Numbered from the stretch's first letter, positions 37,797 to 49,836 are shown. The stretch: DNA of 64,000 bases from Hippopus hippopus (GCA_946811185.2 OX328107.1:27239587-27303586), one strand, 5' to 3'. Numbers and translations: made by a program. Notes: generated from the sequence alone by a model not told the origin.

Positions 37797-39265
37797 TTTA
37801 GCTCACCTGAGCACAAAGTGCTCAAGGTGATCTTTTGGGACCGTGCTGCGTCTGTCAATACTCATAAAGTTGGTAGGTATGTTTGTCTTGAACATACCGC
37901 AACCTGGGGCTAGTTTGAAAATGGGTCGTGTCAGGTCAAAAAGTAGCTCGCAGGTACAAATCTTCTAAAAACCTTTGATATGTTCTAGAAGCCATACTTT
38001 CAATGCAGTACTCTTAAAAGTTGGTCAGAATGCTTGTCCTGATGATATCTCGGAAGGGTTTGGAAATGGGTCATGCAGGATAAAAAAGTAGGTCACTGGG
38101 ACCAATCTTAGAACAATTTTTTTGCGCTAATTAGAGGCCACACTTACAATCCAATCCCCAGGAAAAATTATCAGAATGCTTTAAATGCGTCCTGTTGGGT
38201 CAAAAACTAGGGCAGTGTGACAAATCTGAGAAAAACTTGGTGCTTACTCTAAAGGCCATATTTTCAGTCCACTATACTTGAAAGTTGTCCAAAATTTTTT
38301 CCCTTATGAAATCTGGGATGAGTTTGAAAATGGGTCATGTCTGGTCAAAAACTAGGTCACCTGGACACAAGGTTTAATAAAAAACCTTGTTATGTCCTAA
38401 TGGCCATACAGTTTAATACCCATTGAAAGCAGGATGGAATGTTTGACTTGATTATATCTCAGAAAAGTTCGAAAAATGGGTCATGTCAGACCAAGAAGAA
38501 CTGGGATATATCTTAGAAAAACTTTTTTTTACACTCTCAAAGCTATATTTTCAATTCAATACTTATGGAAGGTGTGACTGTGTCTGAAGGTTTGTCCTGA
38601 TGATATCTAGGTCAAATTTGAAAATGGGTCATGTTGGGTCAAAAACTAGATCAGTGTGACAGGTCTTAGAAAAAGTGTGTACATAGTCTACCACACTTCC
38701 ATTCCAGTGCTCATGAAAGTTGGTCAGAATGTCTTGAGGATTTCTCAAAAGAGTTTGAAAGTGTGTCATACTAGGTCAAAAAGTAGGGTGCTTTGACAAA
38801 TATTAAAAAAACCTTGTGTACACCCTAGAGGTCACACTTTCAGTCAAATTATCATGAAAGTTTTTCAGAATATTTATCTTGAGGATATCTCTAAGAGGCT
38901 TGAAAATGTGTCGTATTTGGTAAGAAAAATAGATAACTGAAACAAATTCTTAGAAAAACCTTGTGGACACTCTAGAAGCTACATATTCAATAAAAAAAAC
39001 ATACAATGTCCGAAGTTTGTCTTGATGGTATCTCAGAAGAGTTTGAAAATGGGTCTCGACAAGTCAAAACAGTAGGTTACAAGCCTTAGAAAAATATTTT
39101 GTACACGCTAGAGACCACATTTTATCCCACACTCATGAAAGTTGGTCAGAATGTTTGTCTTGATGATACAAAATGTGTACCGTAACTTGGAAGTGTTTGA
39201 AAATGAGTCATCTTGGGTCAAAAAGGCTCAGGTGAATGACTAAAGGCCATCATGGCCCTCTTGTT
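37797..39265 (+). repeat. ~140-bp tandem array inside a hairpin-ended element
   Basis: It opens with AGCTCACCTGAGCACAAAG and TGCTCAAGGTGA, and closes with CAGGTGAATGACTAAAGGCC then ATCATGGCCCTCTTGTTTT. About nine or ten degenerate units are marked by AGAGGCCACA-like sequence near 37988, 38116, 38258, 38395, 38536, 38682, 38822, 38970 and 39108, that is 130-150 bp apart. The same element lies at 57.0 kb, and in reverse at 2.2 kb. Confidence 0.85.
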
Positions 39266-39740
39266 TTGACCTTAGTATGTTCTATGTATATACATCAAAA
39301 CGTTAATACTTCCATCTTACCTTAGAATCCATTAGTAGTTACCCACATGGGAAATCAGTTTGGTTCTTCCCTTTCACATCCATGGAGCTGCACTGTTCCT
39401 GCATACTGAAAAGTTTCTAGAAAGGAAAGAAATCTGTCTACAGATCTATTTAGTATTTCATTGCATCATGATATGTATAGTAATTACCCCAAAATCATTC
39501 TGAAAGATGGAGAAATTGCATATAGATTCTGATGTACAATTTCTCCATTTAGATCCATCACAATTTTATATATAATTTGACACAGTAAAATTTTTAGAAA
39601 AAGATTTACCAATAGTTGGTATGAAAACATTGTCATGTGTGAAGAAATTTCGCCATTTGTGACCATGTTTTTAACAAATCACTTGTTGCTGTTGTAACAT
39701 GGATTGCAATCATGATGAAAAGAGTCAAGTACATCCTATT
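39266..39740. other. Intergenic stretch with one exon-like segment
   Basis: Mostly unrecognised AT-rich DNA. On the minus strand 39343-39405 is framed by TTTTCAG and GG|GTAACT and opens MQEQCSSMDVKGKNQTDFPC. No homology is recognised and no partner exon is established. Confidence 0.3.
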
Positions 39741-39741
39741 T

Positions 39742-39985
39742 GAACCATGCTCTGACAAAAGGGGGTTAAATGTATCTACTGTAATGCATTGTATCAAGCA
39801 AGACATCACATAATTATGGATCTATAGAATCCATTTTGTCTAACAATCAACTGAATCATGAGGTAGAATGGTCCTTGGACATGCAAAAAATTAACCATTA
39901 ACCATCAGCCTGGGCGGACACTGCAGGCTGACTTTTGTAGATGCATTTAACTCCTTTTCACAGAGCATGGCTAATTTGTTTTGCA
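39742..39985 (-). mobile_element. CATGCTCTGTGAAAAGGGG MITE
   Basis: Termini are CATGCTCTGACAAAAGGGGG and CCTTTTCACAGAGCATGGC. They are inverted relative to each other, with CAGCCTGGGCGGACACTGC near the right. Related copies are at 43.2, 44.8, 53.1 and 61.3 kb. Confidence 0.75.
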
Positions 39986-40054
39986 GACACTGGATAAAGG
40001 AAAGTGAAAAGTTAATCAGTAGATAATTAACCATTTTCTAAATTACGCCATGTT

Positions 40055-40282
40055 TTAACTCTTTACCAGATGAGGTAATTTTGGTCTGCTGAAACTAAAA
40101 GAATCTGCAGATGACAAATTTAGAGAGGCCAAAAAGGTGGTATTTTTATCTATAAGGGAAGAAAACACTGTGGAAAATGGAGAAAATGCTCGTTACAAGC
40201 ATTTGCTCCTTTTTCCACAATGTTTTCAAATGCCTTCAACTTCAGAGCCGTAAAAACCAGGGCTTATCTGGGAAAGGGTTAA
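40055..40282 (-). mobile_element. TM1 MITE, complete
   Basis: It runs TTAACTCTTTACCAGATGAG to TCTGGGAAAGGGTTAA. The core at about 40161-40226 has centre CTCGTTACAAGC. Confidence 0.85.
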
Positions 40283-40283
40283 C

Positions 40284-40473
40284 TGCCCAATAAAGCTTTT
40301 GAAAACATTGTTGAGAGAGGAGTAAATGCCAGTAACCAGCATTTTCTCCTTTTCCCACAATATTTTCTAGCCTTTTCATGAAAAAATAATCAGATGAGTT
40401 ACAAGATTTGTCGTCTGCAAAGGCATACAATGTTGGCATTTCTAGAGTTTTGCTGTTTGGTATAGGGTCAACC
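40284..40473 (+). mobile_element. TM1 MITE lacking its left arm
   Basis: It starts near AAAGCTTTTGAAAACATTG, right after the previous copy, and ends TTTGGTATAGGGTCAA. Confidence 0.8.
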
Positions 40474-40788
40474 AAGCTTTACAGGCATACAGTAATATTG
40501 GAAAATAAGTCTGGATCATCAGTGTAAAACTAGAGAACCTACTGATGGTTCATGCAAGTATAGGGTTGATTTGGTGCAAACTTCTTTGTTTCAACAATCA
40601 AAACCATAAAAGGTGACTTTATGTATCTTGCTTGGTCAGTGGCTCATCTACCAACTGAAAATGTCCACTATACTTATGGAGAAGTCTATGATATAATTTT
40701 CTATGAAACAATTTCTTTGTGTAAGTTAATCATTATTTTAGTCTATAATTTCAAGTTATTTGTGTTACAAGATAAAATTTTGATAACC

Positions 40789-40921
40789 CATTACTTCACC
40801 ATCCTGTGTTTTAATGACCTTGATAAGGGTTTCAATTAAAAGGGGAAAATGCTGGTAATCAGCAAATACTATCATTTGAGTCACATTAAATTTGTCTGCA
40901 AATGCCTGAAAGCAGGGGACA
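40789..40921 (+). mobile_element. TM1 MITE, internally deleted
   Basis: CATTACTTCACCATCCTGTG, then GGAAAATGCTGGTAATCAGC, jumps to CATTTGAGTCACATTAAAT. Confidence 0.65.
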
Positions 40922-40925
40922 AATT

Positions 40926-41182
40926 CACTCTAACAGACAACAAAATTTGAGACGTGTCCAAATTGAAAACATTTGCAGATAGCAAATTAGGCCTATATGT
41001 GACTTAAATGTTGAGATTTGTCATGGAAAGGGTAGAAAATGCTGTGCGAAAAGGAGAAAATGCTGGTAACCAGCATTTTCTCCCTTTTCCACGGTATGTT
41101 CAAAAAGCTACTTTTGCAGGGTTGATCACAGGGCAGTTACTAAGGGTCAATAAAACTCTAAATTGTGTGGCAAAGGTTCATA
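40926..41182 (-). mobile_element. TM1 MITE with small insertion
   Basis: It runs CACTCTAACAGACAACAAAA to GTGTGGCAAAGGTTCA. The core is at about 41032-41098. Near 41117 about 30 bp (GATCACAGGGCAGTTACT...) are inserted or duplicated. Confidence 0.78.
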
Positions 41183-41363
41183 AAGATGCACTAGCTGCCA
41201 TTAAGAATACCAACTGAAAATGGTGATAAACACTGGTAGCAAACATACATTGATTAGACTGTCCATGTGTCACCATTCTTTCTTTGTAGTTATTCTTCCA
41301 TGGGAAATCTGTGCAGTAGCTTGACCTAAAGGAACAGAAAGTGTAACATTTGTGAAAAATTTG

Positions 41364-41580
41364 TTAACTCTTTACCACAACGCAGATTGTAAGACTTGTT
41401 CTTATTGAAGGAATTTGCACACTGCTAGTCAAGTGTTTTTCAGTATGTGTCCTTAAATAGTTAGAAAACAATGTCGCAAAAAGAGAATATGCTAGTTACC
41501 AGGACTTTCTCTTTTTTCCACAATATTTTCAAAATCCTCCTTTCCCAGGGTCATTAAAACTCTGGGATTGTTTGGTTAAC
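41364..41580 (-). mobile_element. TM1 MITE, diverged
   Basis: It runs TTAACTCTTTACCACAACGC to GATTGTTTGGTTAAC. The core is partly decayed (ATGCTAGTTACCAGGAC). Confidence 0.8.
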
Positions 41581-41583
41581 TCT

Positions 41584-41812
41584 TTAACCCTTTACCAAAC
41601 AATCCTGACTTTTAATGACCCTGAGGGAGAAGGCTTTGAAAACATTGTGGGAAAAGGAGAAAATGCTGGTAACCAGCATTTTCTCCTTTTCCAACAATGT
41701 TTTTTACCCTATCAAGAACGAATTTCATTGTAATGGCTACCTTTAGTTTGTCATCTGCATATGCTTCCAATTTGGACCAGTCTGTAATTTATGTCATCTT
41801 GTGAAGAGTTAA
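41584..41812 (+). mobile_element. TM1 MITE, complete (229 bp)
   Basis: It runs TTAACCCTTTACCAAACAAT to CTTGTGAAGAGTTAA, with a near-perfect core at about 41637-41703. Confidence 0.9.
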
Positions 41813-41839
41813 AGCACCTTCCACAATTATAGTTGCCTT

Positions 41840-41935
41840 TGTGGCCTATGTAGATTAATATCAAACTGCATGAAACATGACATACAGTCTGATCTTTGAT
41901 CTGCACTGCCAGCATTACGTGAGTCATTCTGGGGA
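41840..41935. repeat. TM2-like hairpin fragment
   Basis: ATATCAAACTGCATGAAAC and ATACAGTCTGATCTTTGATC form a degraded version of the TM2 internal inverted repeat. Confidence 0.5.
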
Positions 41936-42344
41936 AGAGCAATCTTGAAACTGCAATGATGTTAGTCCTATTTCTAGACTGAAACTGTCATTTGGGTTCA
42001 TTCACCTTTCTATAAGTCAACAGTTAAGTCCCAAGGTTAAGAGTGTCCAAGGGTTAAGAGTTCCCCAAATGCATCATGAGGAAATAAATCTAACTGCCCA
42101 TTGTCAAAACTGAAGTTCACTTACATGACATCCGTTTATACAATTTCTAATCAAAAAAGACCAAAGCAGTCCAACTATCCTTTGGCTGCAGGGCCACATG
42201 TAACAACTCGGGTGATTCAATTACTAAGCTCCTCCATATGAACAAAAACATACACAAAACATAATCTAATCTTGGATCTACTCTGTTAATTATGATGTGA
42301 TTTCTTTGAGTTGAAAGAACTTTCAAATCACAGTATTTGTTTGT

Positions 42345-42604
42345 TTGTACTGGATTTTAACGCTGTTTTAACATCTTAGGTCGTATCACGGTGGTCAGTG
42401 CACTTAGGCATGTGTTTCCTGGCTTTCTCACACCAGTATTGACACAACTTTCTTTCAAAATTACTGACTGACTACTTCTCTCACATGCATCAGGTGAGAG
42501 GCGAAAAACTGCTGGAAAGAAAGTTTGTCTTAACTGAGTATTGAACCCCCAACCACCAAGTCATGAGTCAGATATGCCAACCACAGAGCTACCTAGCTGG
42601 GCCT
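42345..42604 (-). mobile_element. SINE-A-related, old copy
   Basis: GGATTTTAACGCTGTTTTAAC (tail), GGTCAGTGCACTTAGGCATG (body) and a right-end tRNA-like head (AGTATTGAACCCCCAACC, GAGCTACCTAGCTGGGCC) are seen, all diverged. Confidence 0.65.
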
Positions 42605-43028
42605 GCAAATGTTGCTCAGCAGTTACTGTAAATTGATGATTTCACCATTCCATTGCCTTTAAACTTTTTTCTCAGCCAGACCACAATATTTTGCCTTTTA
42701 CAAATGGGTGGAAATTTTTATCCATAATTATTATTTAGCTGTGTAAGGATTACATCTTACATTTTTGGAACTATTTGAAAATTTGACACTGTTTATGAGG
42801 ATAATGATTCAGTTTCTCTCTTTTTTCTATGTTTTGGACAAATCCACATGGTATGCAAATAAATGCTATGAATGATTAACTGGGATAATTTGAATCACAT
42901 GTACAATAATGTGACACACATCAATTAACCTCCTCACAAAATAAGTTTACATAAAGGTCTATATATGGTAATCTATATTTTTTGTATATGTGTGTCAAAA
43001 TAACCTATTACTGTGCAAAGTTAATGCA

Positions 43029-43125
43029 ACTCTTTACCACCCCTTCAGGAGACAGCTTTTCAAAATACTGTGGGAGAAGGGGAACTTGCTTGTTACAATA
43101 TCCAACAGTGTTTTCTGTATCAGTT
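43029..43125 (+). mobile_element. TM1 MITE, shortened left half
   Basis: ACTCTTTACCACCCCTTCAG is followed by a rebuilt core (GGAACTTGCTTGTTACAATATC). Confidence 0.55.
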
Positions 43126-43195
43126 GAAAAAAGCTACCTTCCTTCCTGTTAAACAACTCTACACTGTACTTCCAGTCCTGAAATATACCAGCAAC

Positions 43196-43505
43196 TCGAA
43201 ACTGGCTGTAAGGTATATTTTAGCCATGCTCTGTGAAAAGGGGTTTAATGCATCTGCAAAATGTATCAACCCACGTCAGCCCGTACAGACTGCACAGGTT
43301 GACCAGGGTCCAAACTTTTGCTTTATGTAAATTTTCTGACAGGTCGACACTTTTTTGCTATGAATAAGTTTTCTGTCCGAAGACCATTCTACCTCATGAT
43401 TAAGTCGGTTGTTAGACAAAATGGATTTTATGGATCCATAATAATGCGACGACTTGCTTTGTATAATATAACATGGGGATGCGTTACACCCCCTTTTCCC
43501 AGAGT
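43196..43505 (+). mobile_element. CATGCTCTGTGAAAAGGGG MITE
   Basis: The left part has CCATGCTCTGTGAAAAGGGG and TCAGCCCGTACAGACTGCAC. The right part has CCATAATAATGCGACGACTT and CCCCCTTTTCCCAGAGTG, the inverted terminus. Confidence 0.78.
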
Positions 43506-43528
43506 GTGATATATTTTCAATTAGATGT

Positions 43529-43750
43529 ACGTAACTCTTTGAAATCATATAATACAGGGTTAGACTTTTCTAAATTCAAAGCATTTGCAGATTACAAATT
43601 ATATAATGCTCAAATGATGGGATTTGTCTGTAAAAGTGCAGGAAACATTGTGGGATAAGGAGAAAATGCTTGATACTGGCATTTTCTGCTAACTCCACCA
43701 TGTTTTCCAAAAGCCTTCTTCCACAGGTTGTTAAAACACAGATTAAACAT
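43529..43750 (-). mobile_element. TM1 MITE, complete but diverged
   Basis: It runs GTAACTCTTTGAAATCATAT to AAAACACAGATTAAAC. The core is at about 43639-43705 (centre CTTGATACTGGC). Confidence 0.78.
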
Positions 43751-44177
43751 ATTTTAATCATCCCACAATAACAGTGGAACTAAGTCGGTTTACTGTGTTT
43801 TAACCCAAACCTTATAAGCAAATTATGCTTATCCAAGGGCCTCTAAAATCTGTTGAAGTAAAAATCTTGTTCAGTTGCCAAAACTTTTCATAGGGCAACA
43901 CTAGTTTGAAATTAAGCTTTATCTCAAATACAAACTTGTTCCTACATAGCCACAGTACAAAGTTTCTGCTGTCGTGGCTGGTCCCTAAGTAGTGTAAGAT
44001 GAGCAGTGCTTAAAGTTTGTCAAAGTGTCTCTGCTACTTTTTCTTTAATAAAATCCCATTCCCTTAAATATCCTTTTTTTTATTTTTATAGGTCTAAACA
44101 TGACTTCTGCTGTCATTTGGTTTACCTTTGCAACAGATAGAAATGTGAAAAAGCCCACAGGCAGTTAATGACCCACT

Positions 44178-44511
44178 AAACTTTATACCAGAGAATACAA
44201 TTTTGGACCAGTCCATTTTGAAAGGATTTGCAGATGAGAATTTAAATCTGGCTCTAAAAGATAAAAATGTAAATGCAACCCACAGGCAGTTAATGCCCTA
44301 CTTACAACAAAACTTTGGACTTGTCCATTTTCAAAGGATTTGCAGATGACAAATGTGGCTCTAACTATGAGAGTTACTGTTGAAAGGGTGGAAAACATTG
44401 TAGGAAAAGGAGAAAATGCTGGTTACCAGCATTTTCTCCTTTTCCCACAGTGCTTTCAAATGCCACCTTTCTTAGGGTTCTACACACAGGATTGCTCAGT
44501 AAAGGATCAAC
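44178..44511 (-). mobile_element. TM1 MITE with tandem duplication of its left arm
   Basis: CCCACAGGCAGTTAATGCCC and TTGGACTTGTCCATTTTC duplicate CCACAGGCAGTTAATGACCC and TTGGACCAGTCCATTTTG about 120 bp earlier. The duplication includes about 20 bp of flank. The core at about 44391-44457 is excellent. Confidence 0.8.
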
Positions 44512-44629
44512 TATATGTGATTCAAAACAAGGACATAAAAGTGAGTAAAACTTGGAAAGCTGACAAATTTGACAAGCAATAATTCAACCACTTACCATAA
44601 TATTACAAATACAACTTTCCATGCCCCTG

Positions 44630-44720
44630 TTGTAATGACAGCTCTGGAAAACATTTTGGGAAAAGGAGCAGCTGCTTGCAAAAAGTAGTTGTTCCTTATC
44701 CCAAAATGTTTTCCATATCA
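44630..44720. mobile_element. Variant hairpin related to the TM1 core
   Basis: GGAAAACATTTTGGGAAAAGG, GAGCAGCTGCTTGCAAAAAG and CCCAAAATGTTTTCC are seen, with the same replaced centre style as 8.9 kb. Confidence 0.5.
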
Positions 44721-44829
44721 TCGTTAACATCGATAAAAAAAAATTGTCAGCTTTTCTTCATATTTTGTTACAGTAATGTGTCACTTGCACAAAATACTGA
44801 TGTCTGAAATTTGGCATGGGTTAACCCCT

Positions 44830-45112
44830 GGAGCACAGAGGTATAAATATATGAGCTGTGCTCTGTGAAAAAGGGGCTCAATGCATCTGCAAAGAGTATC
44901 AACCTAGTTCAGCCTGCGCAGCCTGACCAAGATTGACATTTTTTGCTTTTGATAAATTTTCTGCATTTCCATGGACCTGTCTACCTCAACATGATTCGAT
45001 CAGTTGTCAGACAAAATTGACTTTTTTGATCCATAATAATGTGATGACTTGCTTGGTATCATACATCACAGAGATGCATTAAACCCCCTTTTGCCAGAGC
45101 ATGGTTCACATA
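44830..45112 (+). mobile_element. CATGCTCTGTGAAAAGGGG MITE
   Basis: It runs GCTGTGCTCTGTGAAAAAGG to CCCCCTTTTGCCAGAGCATG. The interior TCAGCCTGCGCAGCCTGACC and CCATAATAATGTGATGACTT match 43.2 kb. Confidence 0.82.
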
Positions 45113-45437
45113 CATGTACATGTGGATAAAATGGGCTATTAAACCAGGAAATATAGTCCAAAATGTCCAAAATGTTTCAATTTAACGGCTGCATTTGCAA
45201 AAAAAAAACATTTGATCTATAAAAACAGAATTTTCTGCCTTTTTAGTGTGGTTACCATGATAGACATGAATGATAACTTGCATTCATTTTTTTAGTTTGC
45301 ACATAGATTAAATATATCAGAAAAGCCTTGTAGGTGCCATTACACAAGCGCTGTACAACAGAATATAATTATGTAGACACAGATCCGTGTCTGAGCCATT
45401 AATGTGAGAATTTTCAAGACCGATTTCGCATCGTGAT

Positions 45438-45771
45438 AGCCGAGCTCCGACAGCTCAGTTTGTGGCGTAGGGTCGCTGGTTCAATTCCCTGCTCGGCCAA
45501 TTTCTTTCCGGTGATCAGGGATTCTATATATACATCCCTGCGGTGATTGATGATAGTCATTGCGACAGGGTTCATTCCTCTCTCACTGCTGACCATTGTT
45601 TCGACTATGTGGAAAAGTAGCCAGTGGCTTGGAAAGAATATTGTGCGGAGTAGGTCTGTTGGTAAAAGAAACTCCAGCAAAGCATAGATAGGTGCACTGG
45701 TCGCCGCGATATACATGTAACCGAAATAACGTTGAAAACGGGGTCAAACACCATACAAGCAGTCGATCAAT
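45438..45771 (+). mobile_element. SINE-A, full length with 11-bp target duplication
   Basis: CGCATCGTGAT (45427-45437) and CGCATCATGAT (45772-45782) flank it. The head is a degraded tRNA-like segment (CGACAGCTCAGTTTGTGGCG, GGTTCAATTCCCTGC). The body is as in the 30.9-kb copy, plus a ~25-bp insertion near 45515. Confidence 0.88.
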
Positions 45772-45782
45772 CGCATCATGAT

Positions 45783-46720
45783 CAAATTTTCTCCCCGGTA
45801 GATCTAAATGTAAATCTAACGAAAGGGTAACTTCATAGGATTACATTTTTAGGAAATCGATGAATGCAATAATTAATCTACATGTATTTCAATATATACC
45901 AACCATATGCGGTTAATTAATAATACCCGATTGTTGCCGTGAAACATCTAAAAAGTCGTCTGCAGCTAAATAAAATGGCAGTAAGGGATATGGAAAAGTG
46001 AAAGGGCACTTTTTACGTCAGGTAGTGTAAATGGGCGATTCAGAAAAATATGAAGATGTCACGGTTCATTGGAGCAGATCTATAAAACATGTTGTCATCA
46101 GTGAAGATCTTACAAAGGTTAAAACATGACCCTTATCAAATCATAACTTTATTTCAACAGTTAGATCTACCTATGATGTCTGATGTTAAACTGGCGCCTG
46201 TCGGAAGTATGGGCATTAACAAAAAATCATTGTCCGCCTAAAAATGAAGATTATTCGTGAATCATAGAGTAACCAGCGAACAGTTTTATCCGAAATTCAC
46301 GACGAATCACGGTTGCTGCATGGTTACAAATCAGCCTGACTCTTACCACCCTGTCATTTGCGATGTTATTTTTAAATCCTCTCAGGTATTTCATGAAGAT
46401 CTATGTATAACGATTCAGATTTTAATGCTGAGAACTTAGTAGTCTAGATCTATATTGAAAGACGCAACTAATATTACCGAGAGGTTTTGGACTTTTGTTT
46501 GAAAAGGTTGACGAGACTGTGGAACAAGAGAAAGACGGCAGCATATTCTCTTTTCCAGACAAAGTACTCATTTTTCTTTTTGTCAAAGGGCTGAAAGAGA
46601 ATGGGGTCGTTACTTAATGGGTAAGGCACATTATTCCAAAAATCACTTTTGTACATCTCTAGATCTATAAATATCTGTCGAAACACAGGATTTTCGTATC
46701 TCCGAACATGCAATAACTTT
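45783..46720. other. Intergenic stretch, nothing recognised
   Basis: No TM1, no SINE and no supported exon. Open frames of 60-80 codons here lack recognisable motifs. Confidence 0.4.
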
Positions 46721-46728
46721 CAGGTCGG

Positions 46729-47198
46729 TTAACGCTTTAAAACCAAACGATAAAATTTTAGTTTAGATTAAACATATTTATTTTACGTCGATTGAAAAAC
46801 AAGTTCTTGCAATTTATAATAATCACTCGAGATCGATTCTGCTTCTTTGAACTTCGGCTACACCAGCACTCGCGCCCAATGTGTAGACCAATGAATAGTC
46901 CCAAATTCGACGCCCACTCCCAGGTATCGAACTCCGGCGGGACCTCATGGTTACCAGGGCGACGCTCTACCTCACAAACACAGACACCACAGAAAGTTTA
47001 AAATTTGTCCAATTTGGAAGCATTAATTATCGACATATCAAATGTGGCTCTCATTATAGGATTTGTCTTTGTTAAGGTAGAAAACATTGTGAGAAAAGGA
47101 GAAAATGCTGGCCACCAGCATTTTCTCCTTTTCACATGTTTTCAAAAGCATTTTTCACTAGGGTCTGTAAAACACGGGATTGTGTGGTAAAGGGTTAA
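46729..47198 (-). mobile_element. TM1 MITE interrupted by SINE-C
   Basis: TTAACGCTTTAAAACCAAACG and ATAAAATTTTAG form the left end. The element resumes at TTTAAAATTTGTCCAATTTGG (46998) and ends TGTGGTAAAGGGTTAA. The core is at about 47080-47140. Confidence 0.82.
46763..46995 (-). mobile_element. SINE-C, tRNA-derived, inside TM1
   Basis: Short flanks TAAAATTT (about 46750 and 47000) may be the target duplication. The reverse tRNA-like head is CAGGTATCGAACTCCGGCGG, then CGACGCTCTACCTCACAAAC. It is similar to the copy at 21.15 kb over its whole length. Confidence 0.75.
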
Positions 47199-47218
47199 TC
47201 CGTATACTGCTGAATAAA

Positions 47219-47450
47219 TCATTCCTTTACTACATTTTCCTGTGTTTAAACGACTCTTTTTAGGAAGAAGGTTTTCTACAGTAGGCTATTGTGGGAAAAT
47301 ACTGCTAACCAACATTTTCTCCTTTTCCGACCAATTTTTCCACCCCTTCATTCAACACAAGTTCCAACATTTGAGCCACGTCTAATTTGTCGTCTGCAAA
47401 CTCTTTTAATTTGGACAAGTCTAAGAATCTGTTGTCTAGTAAGGGGTTAA
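47219..47450 (+). mobile_element. TM1 MITE, diverged
   Basis: It runs TCATTCCTTTACTACATTTT to GTCTAGTAAGGGGTTAA. The left core half is shortened. Confidence 0.76.
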
Positions 47451-48350
47451 ATGAAAATCTACAGCCAGAAGCAGATCTACAACCTTGATTTAATCGTCTG
47501 GAAATTTCGATTTGGAAAAGTAAAATAAAACGTGTCGTTTGCTGCTGTGAGGTATAGGCCTACTAAATGTAGACAAAACTGAAGTTCATTCGTTTCTCGA
47601 TAATCTCATATACATGTACATGTTCCTTATACATTGAAACTAGAACAAGTTTATAATGGTCGCACTGTCTAAGTGTGGAATTCGAGTTCTCAAATATTTT
47701 GAAGCGTGGTAAAGTTGTAATCCCTAATGAAATATTTTTTTCCGGCATAGCTAAATGTGCTGACTTTTGACCTACTGCTCTTTGCTAATTAAGAATGAAT
47801 AGATGGTAATTTGCCATTGGTCAAAAATGTGCACATGTTTATTCTGCGGACCCCTGCTGCCATATTTGCCTGAACATTTGTGAAACCATTATATTAACAA
47901 GCGTTATTACCACTAATCGATACCGGGGGGCCTTGATTCATGATAATGCTCAAACTAATGTAGTAGAGAATGTTTTGTGTATGTGTGTGTGTGTGTTATT
48001 TGGAAATTTAATATTTTCATAAGCGTCCCCCAATGACCAAGTACTACTTTTCAACAAAATAAAAAACAGTAAGGAAAAAGAGGCAAGGGCTCGTGAAGTC
48101 ATTCTGCATTATTTTACTTCATATTGAGTCACAAAAGAGTTTCAATATTCATAATACAGTATCAGGGACGCCGTTTATCTTTTTTAAAAATATATTTCTT
48201 GTTTAAGATGGTTAGATTTATAGAGTTTTGTATGTTTTAAACTAACGGGCCTGTATATTTTAGGTGTTTCGTGAAATAATGATAAAAAACTGCCTTAAAA
48301 ATGAATTTTAGTGACAGTGACTGAAAGGTTTACATCATTTCGTCAAACAG
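47451..48350. other. Intergenic stretch, nothing recognised
   Basis: It contains a short (GT)n run near 47978-47995. I found no gene or named repeat. Confidence 0.4.
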
Positions 48351-48352
48351 CT

Positions 48353-48578
48353 GGTCTTTACCATATGATAAAGCTTTAGACCTGTTCGTTTTGAAGAATT
48401 TTCATTCAGCAAATTGAGTGAAGCTTAAACTAAAAAAAAATACGTCTATGAATGGGTAAAAACTGTGTGGGATAAGGAGGAAATACTGGTTACAAGAATT
48501 TTCCTCCTATAATGATTTAAAAAGCTTTCTCTCTCAGGATCTTTCATGAAAATAGGGGATTGTTCGGTAAAGAGTTAA
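48353..48578 (-). mobile_element. TM1 MITE, diverged
   Basis: It runs GTCTTTACCATATGATAAAG to TTCGGTAAAGAGTTAA. The core has lost much of its right side. Confidence 0.74.
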
Positions 48579-48804
48579 ATGTCATGTTATCCTTTCCTAC
48601 GTCAGTGAGGACCTAAGCCCTGAAAATAACCCAAAAGCGTATATAAAACTGCGTAAAAGCGTTTGAAACAGCTGTTATCGCACAGAGAATGTGACACCCG
48701 CTAGACACTGTTACTAACACGTTTTCGCTTAACATTACGGAATTAGATTAGATGGGCTACTACGTGATTCATTGAACACCCTTGATCGAAAAATGATAAC
48801 TATT

Positions 48805-49040
48805 TTAACTCTTTATCAAACGACAAAATTTTAGACTTCAACGGTCTAATTTGAAACCATTTGCAGACGACATATCAAATGTTTCTCAAATGTTTGAATT
48901 GGTTATTTGAAAGAGTAGAAAACATTGTGGGAAAAGGAGAAAATGCTGGTTATCAGCATTTTCTTATTTTCCGTCAATGTTTTCAAAGGCCTTCTTCCTC
49001 AGAGTCGTTAAAACATGGAATTGTTTGGTAAATGGGTTAA
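48805..49040 (-). mobile_element. TM1 MITE, complete
   Basis: It runs TTAACTCTTTATCAAACGAC to TTTGGTAAATGGGTTAA, with the core at about 48917-48982. Confidence 0.88.
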
Positions 49041-49043
49041 AAA

Positions 49044-49836
49044 GAGGGCCATAATGACCCTGTATCGCTCCACTGCTTACAAACACATGTGCAGTACTCG
49101 TAATTAGCATCAACATAGATATTCAACAATATGACGCATGTATTAAAATTAAATTTCATAAAGAAAAATAAGGATAGCCGATCAAAAAGACGATATTACT
49201 GACTACAAAAATAAATAATCAAGAATTATTCACACTGAATAAGAATGAACTTTGAACAAAAAAAGTATTTCGACAAGCAAAATTTCGAAGGAAACGAAAT
49301 GATACGAAATTTGCTGAACAGTCAAATATTCAACACATCGAAGCATAACCATTAAAATTAATCATCTTGAATGGAAACTCGATATGCAATACCAAGCATT
49401 TAATGGAGAAGTAAATTACAACAAAGGGAGATTATTGGCAACATGCAGTCATGAGAGTAACGTCCCTTAACCATTAGAAGCTTAACAATATAACTTTTTA
49501 TCACCATTACACCAAAACCAGCCATGTGCTTTACCGTATAAAAATTATATAAAAAAAATATGATCAGTACACAAAAGTGATGCACACTCGGTAAAATTAG
49601 ATTTGAAAAAATGGAGGTGGAGGGCGAATCCTGTCGCCAGGGGGAGACTCTTATGAATGGCGCACCGAAAAAAAGAGAAACATTTGAAAGCGATATTATT
49701 AAAACAGCGATTACGTAATCGCTGTTTAAAAAAAAAATGGGGATCAACAAAGCCGGATCAATTTGCCCACATTGTAGAGAATTCCAGTCTGCGGTTCTTG
49801 AGAAGAGGATTTTTAAGGATATTTTTATAATTCATA
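49044..49836. repeat. Left part of a GAGGGCCATAATGACCC hairpin-ended element
   Basis: AGAGGGCCATAATGACCCTG followed by TATCGCTCC resembles the end at 36.06 kb. Sequence resembling the same family resumes after the MITE at 50.10 kb (TGCCTTGGCAACTAGAG, compare GTTGCCATGGCAACCAG at 36.43 kb). Most of the interior is unrecognised. Confidence 0.4.
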
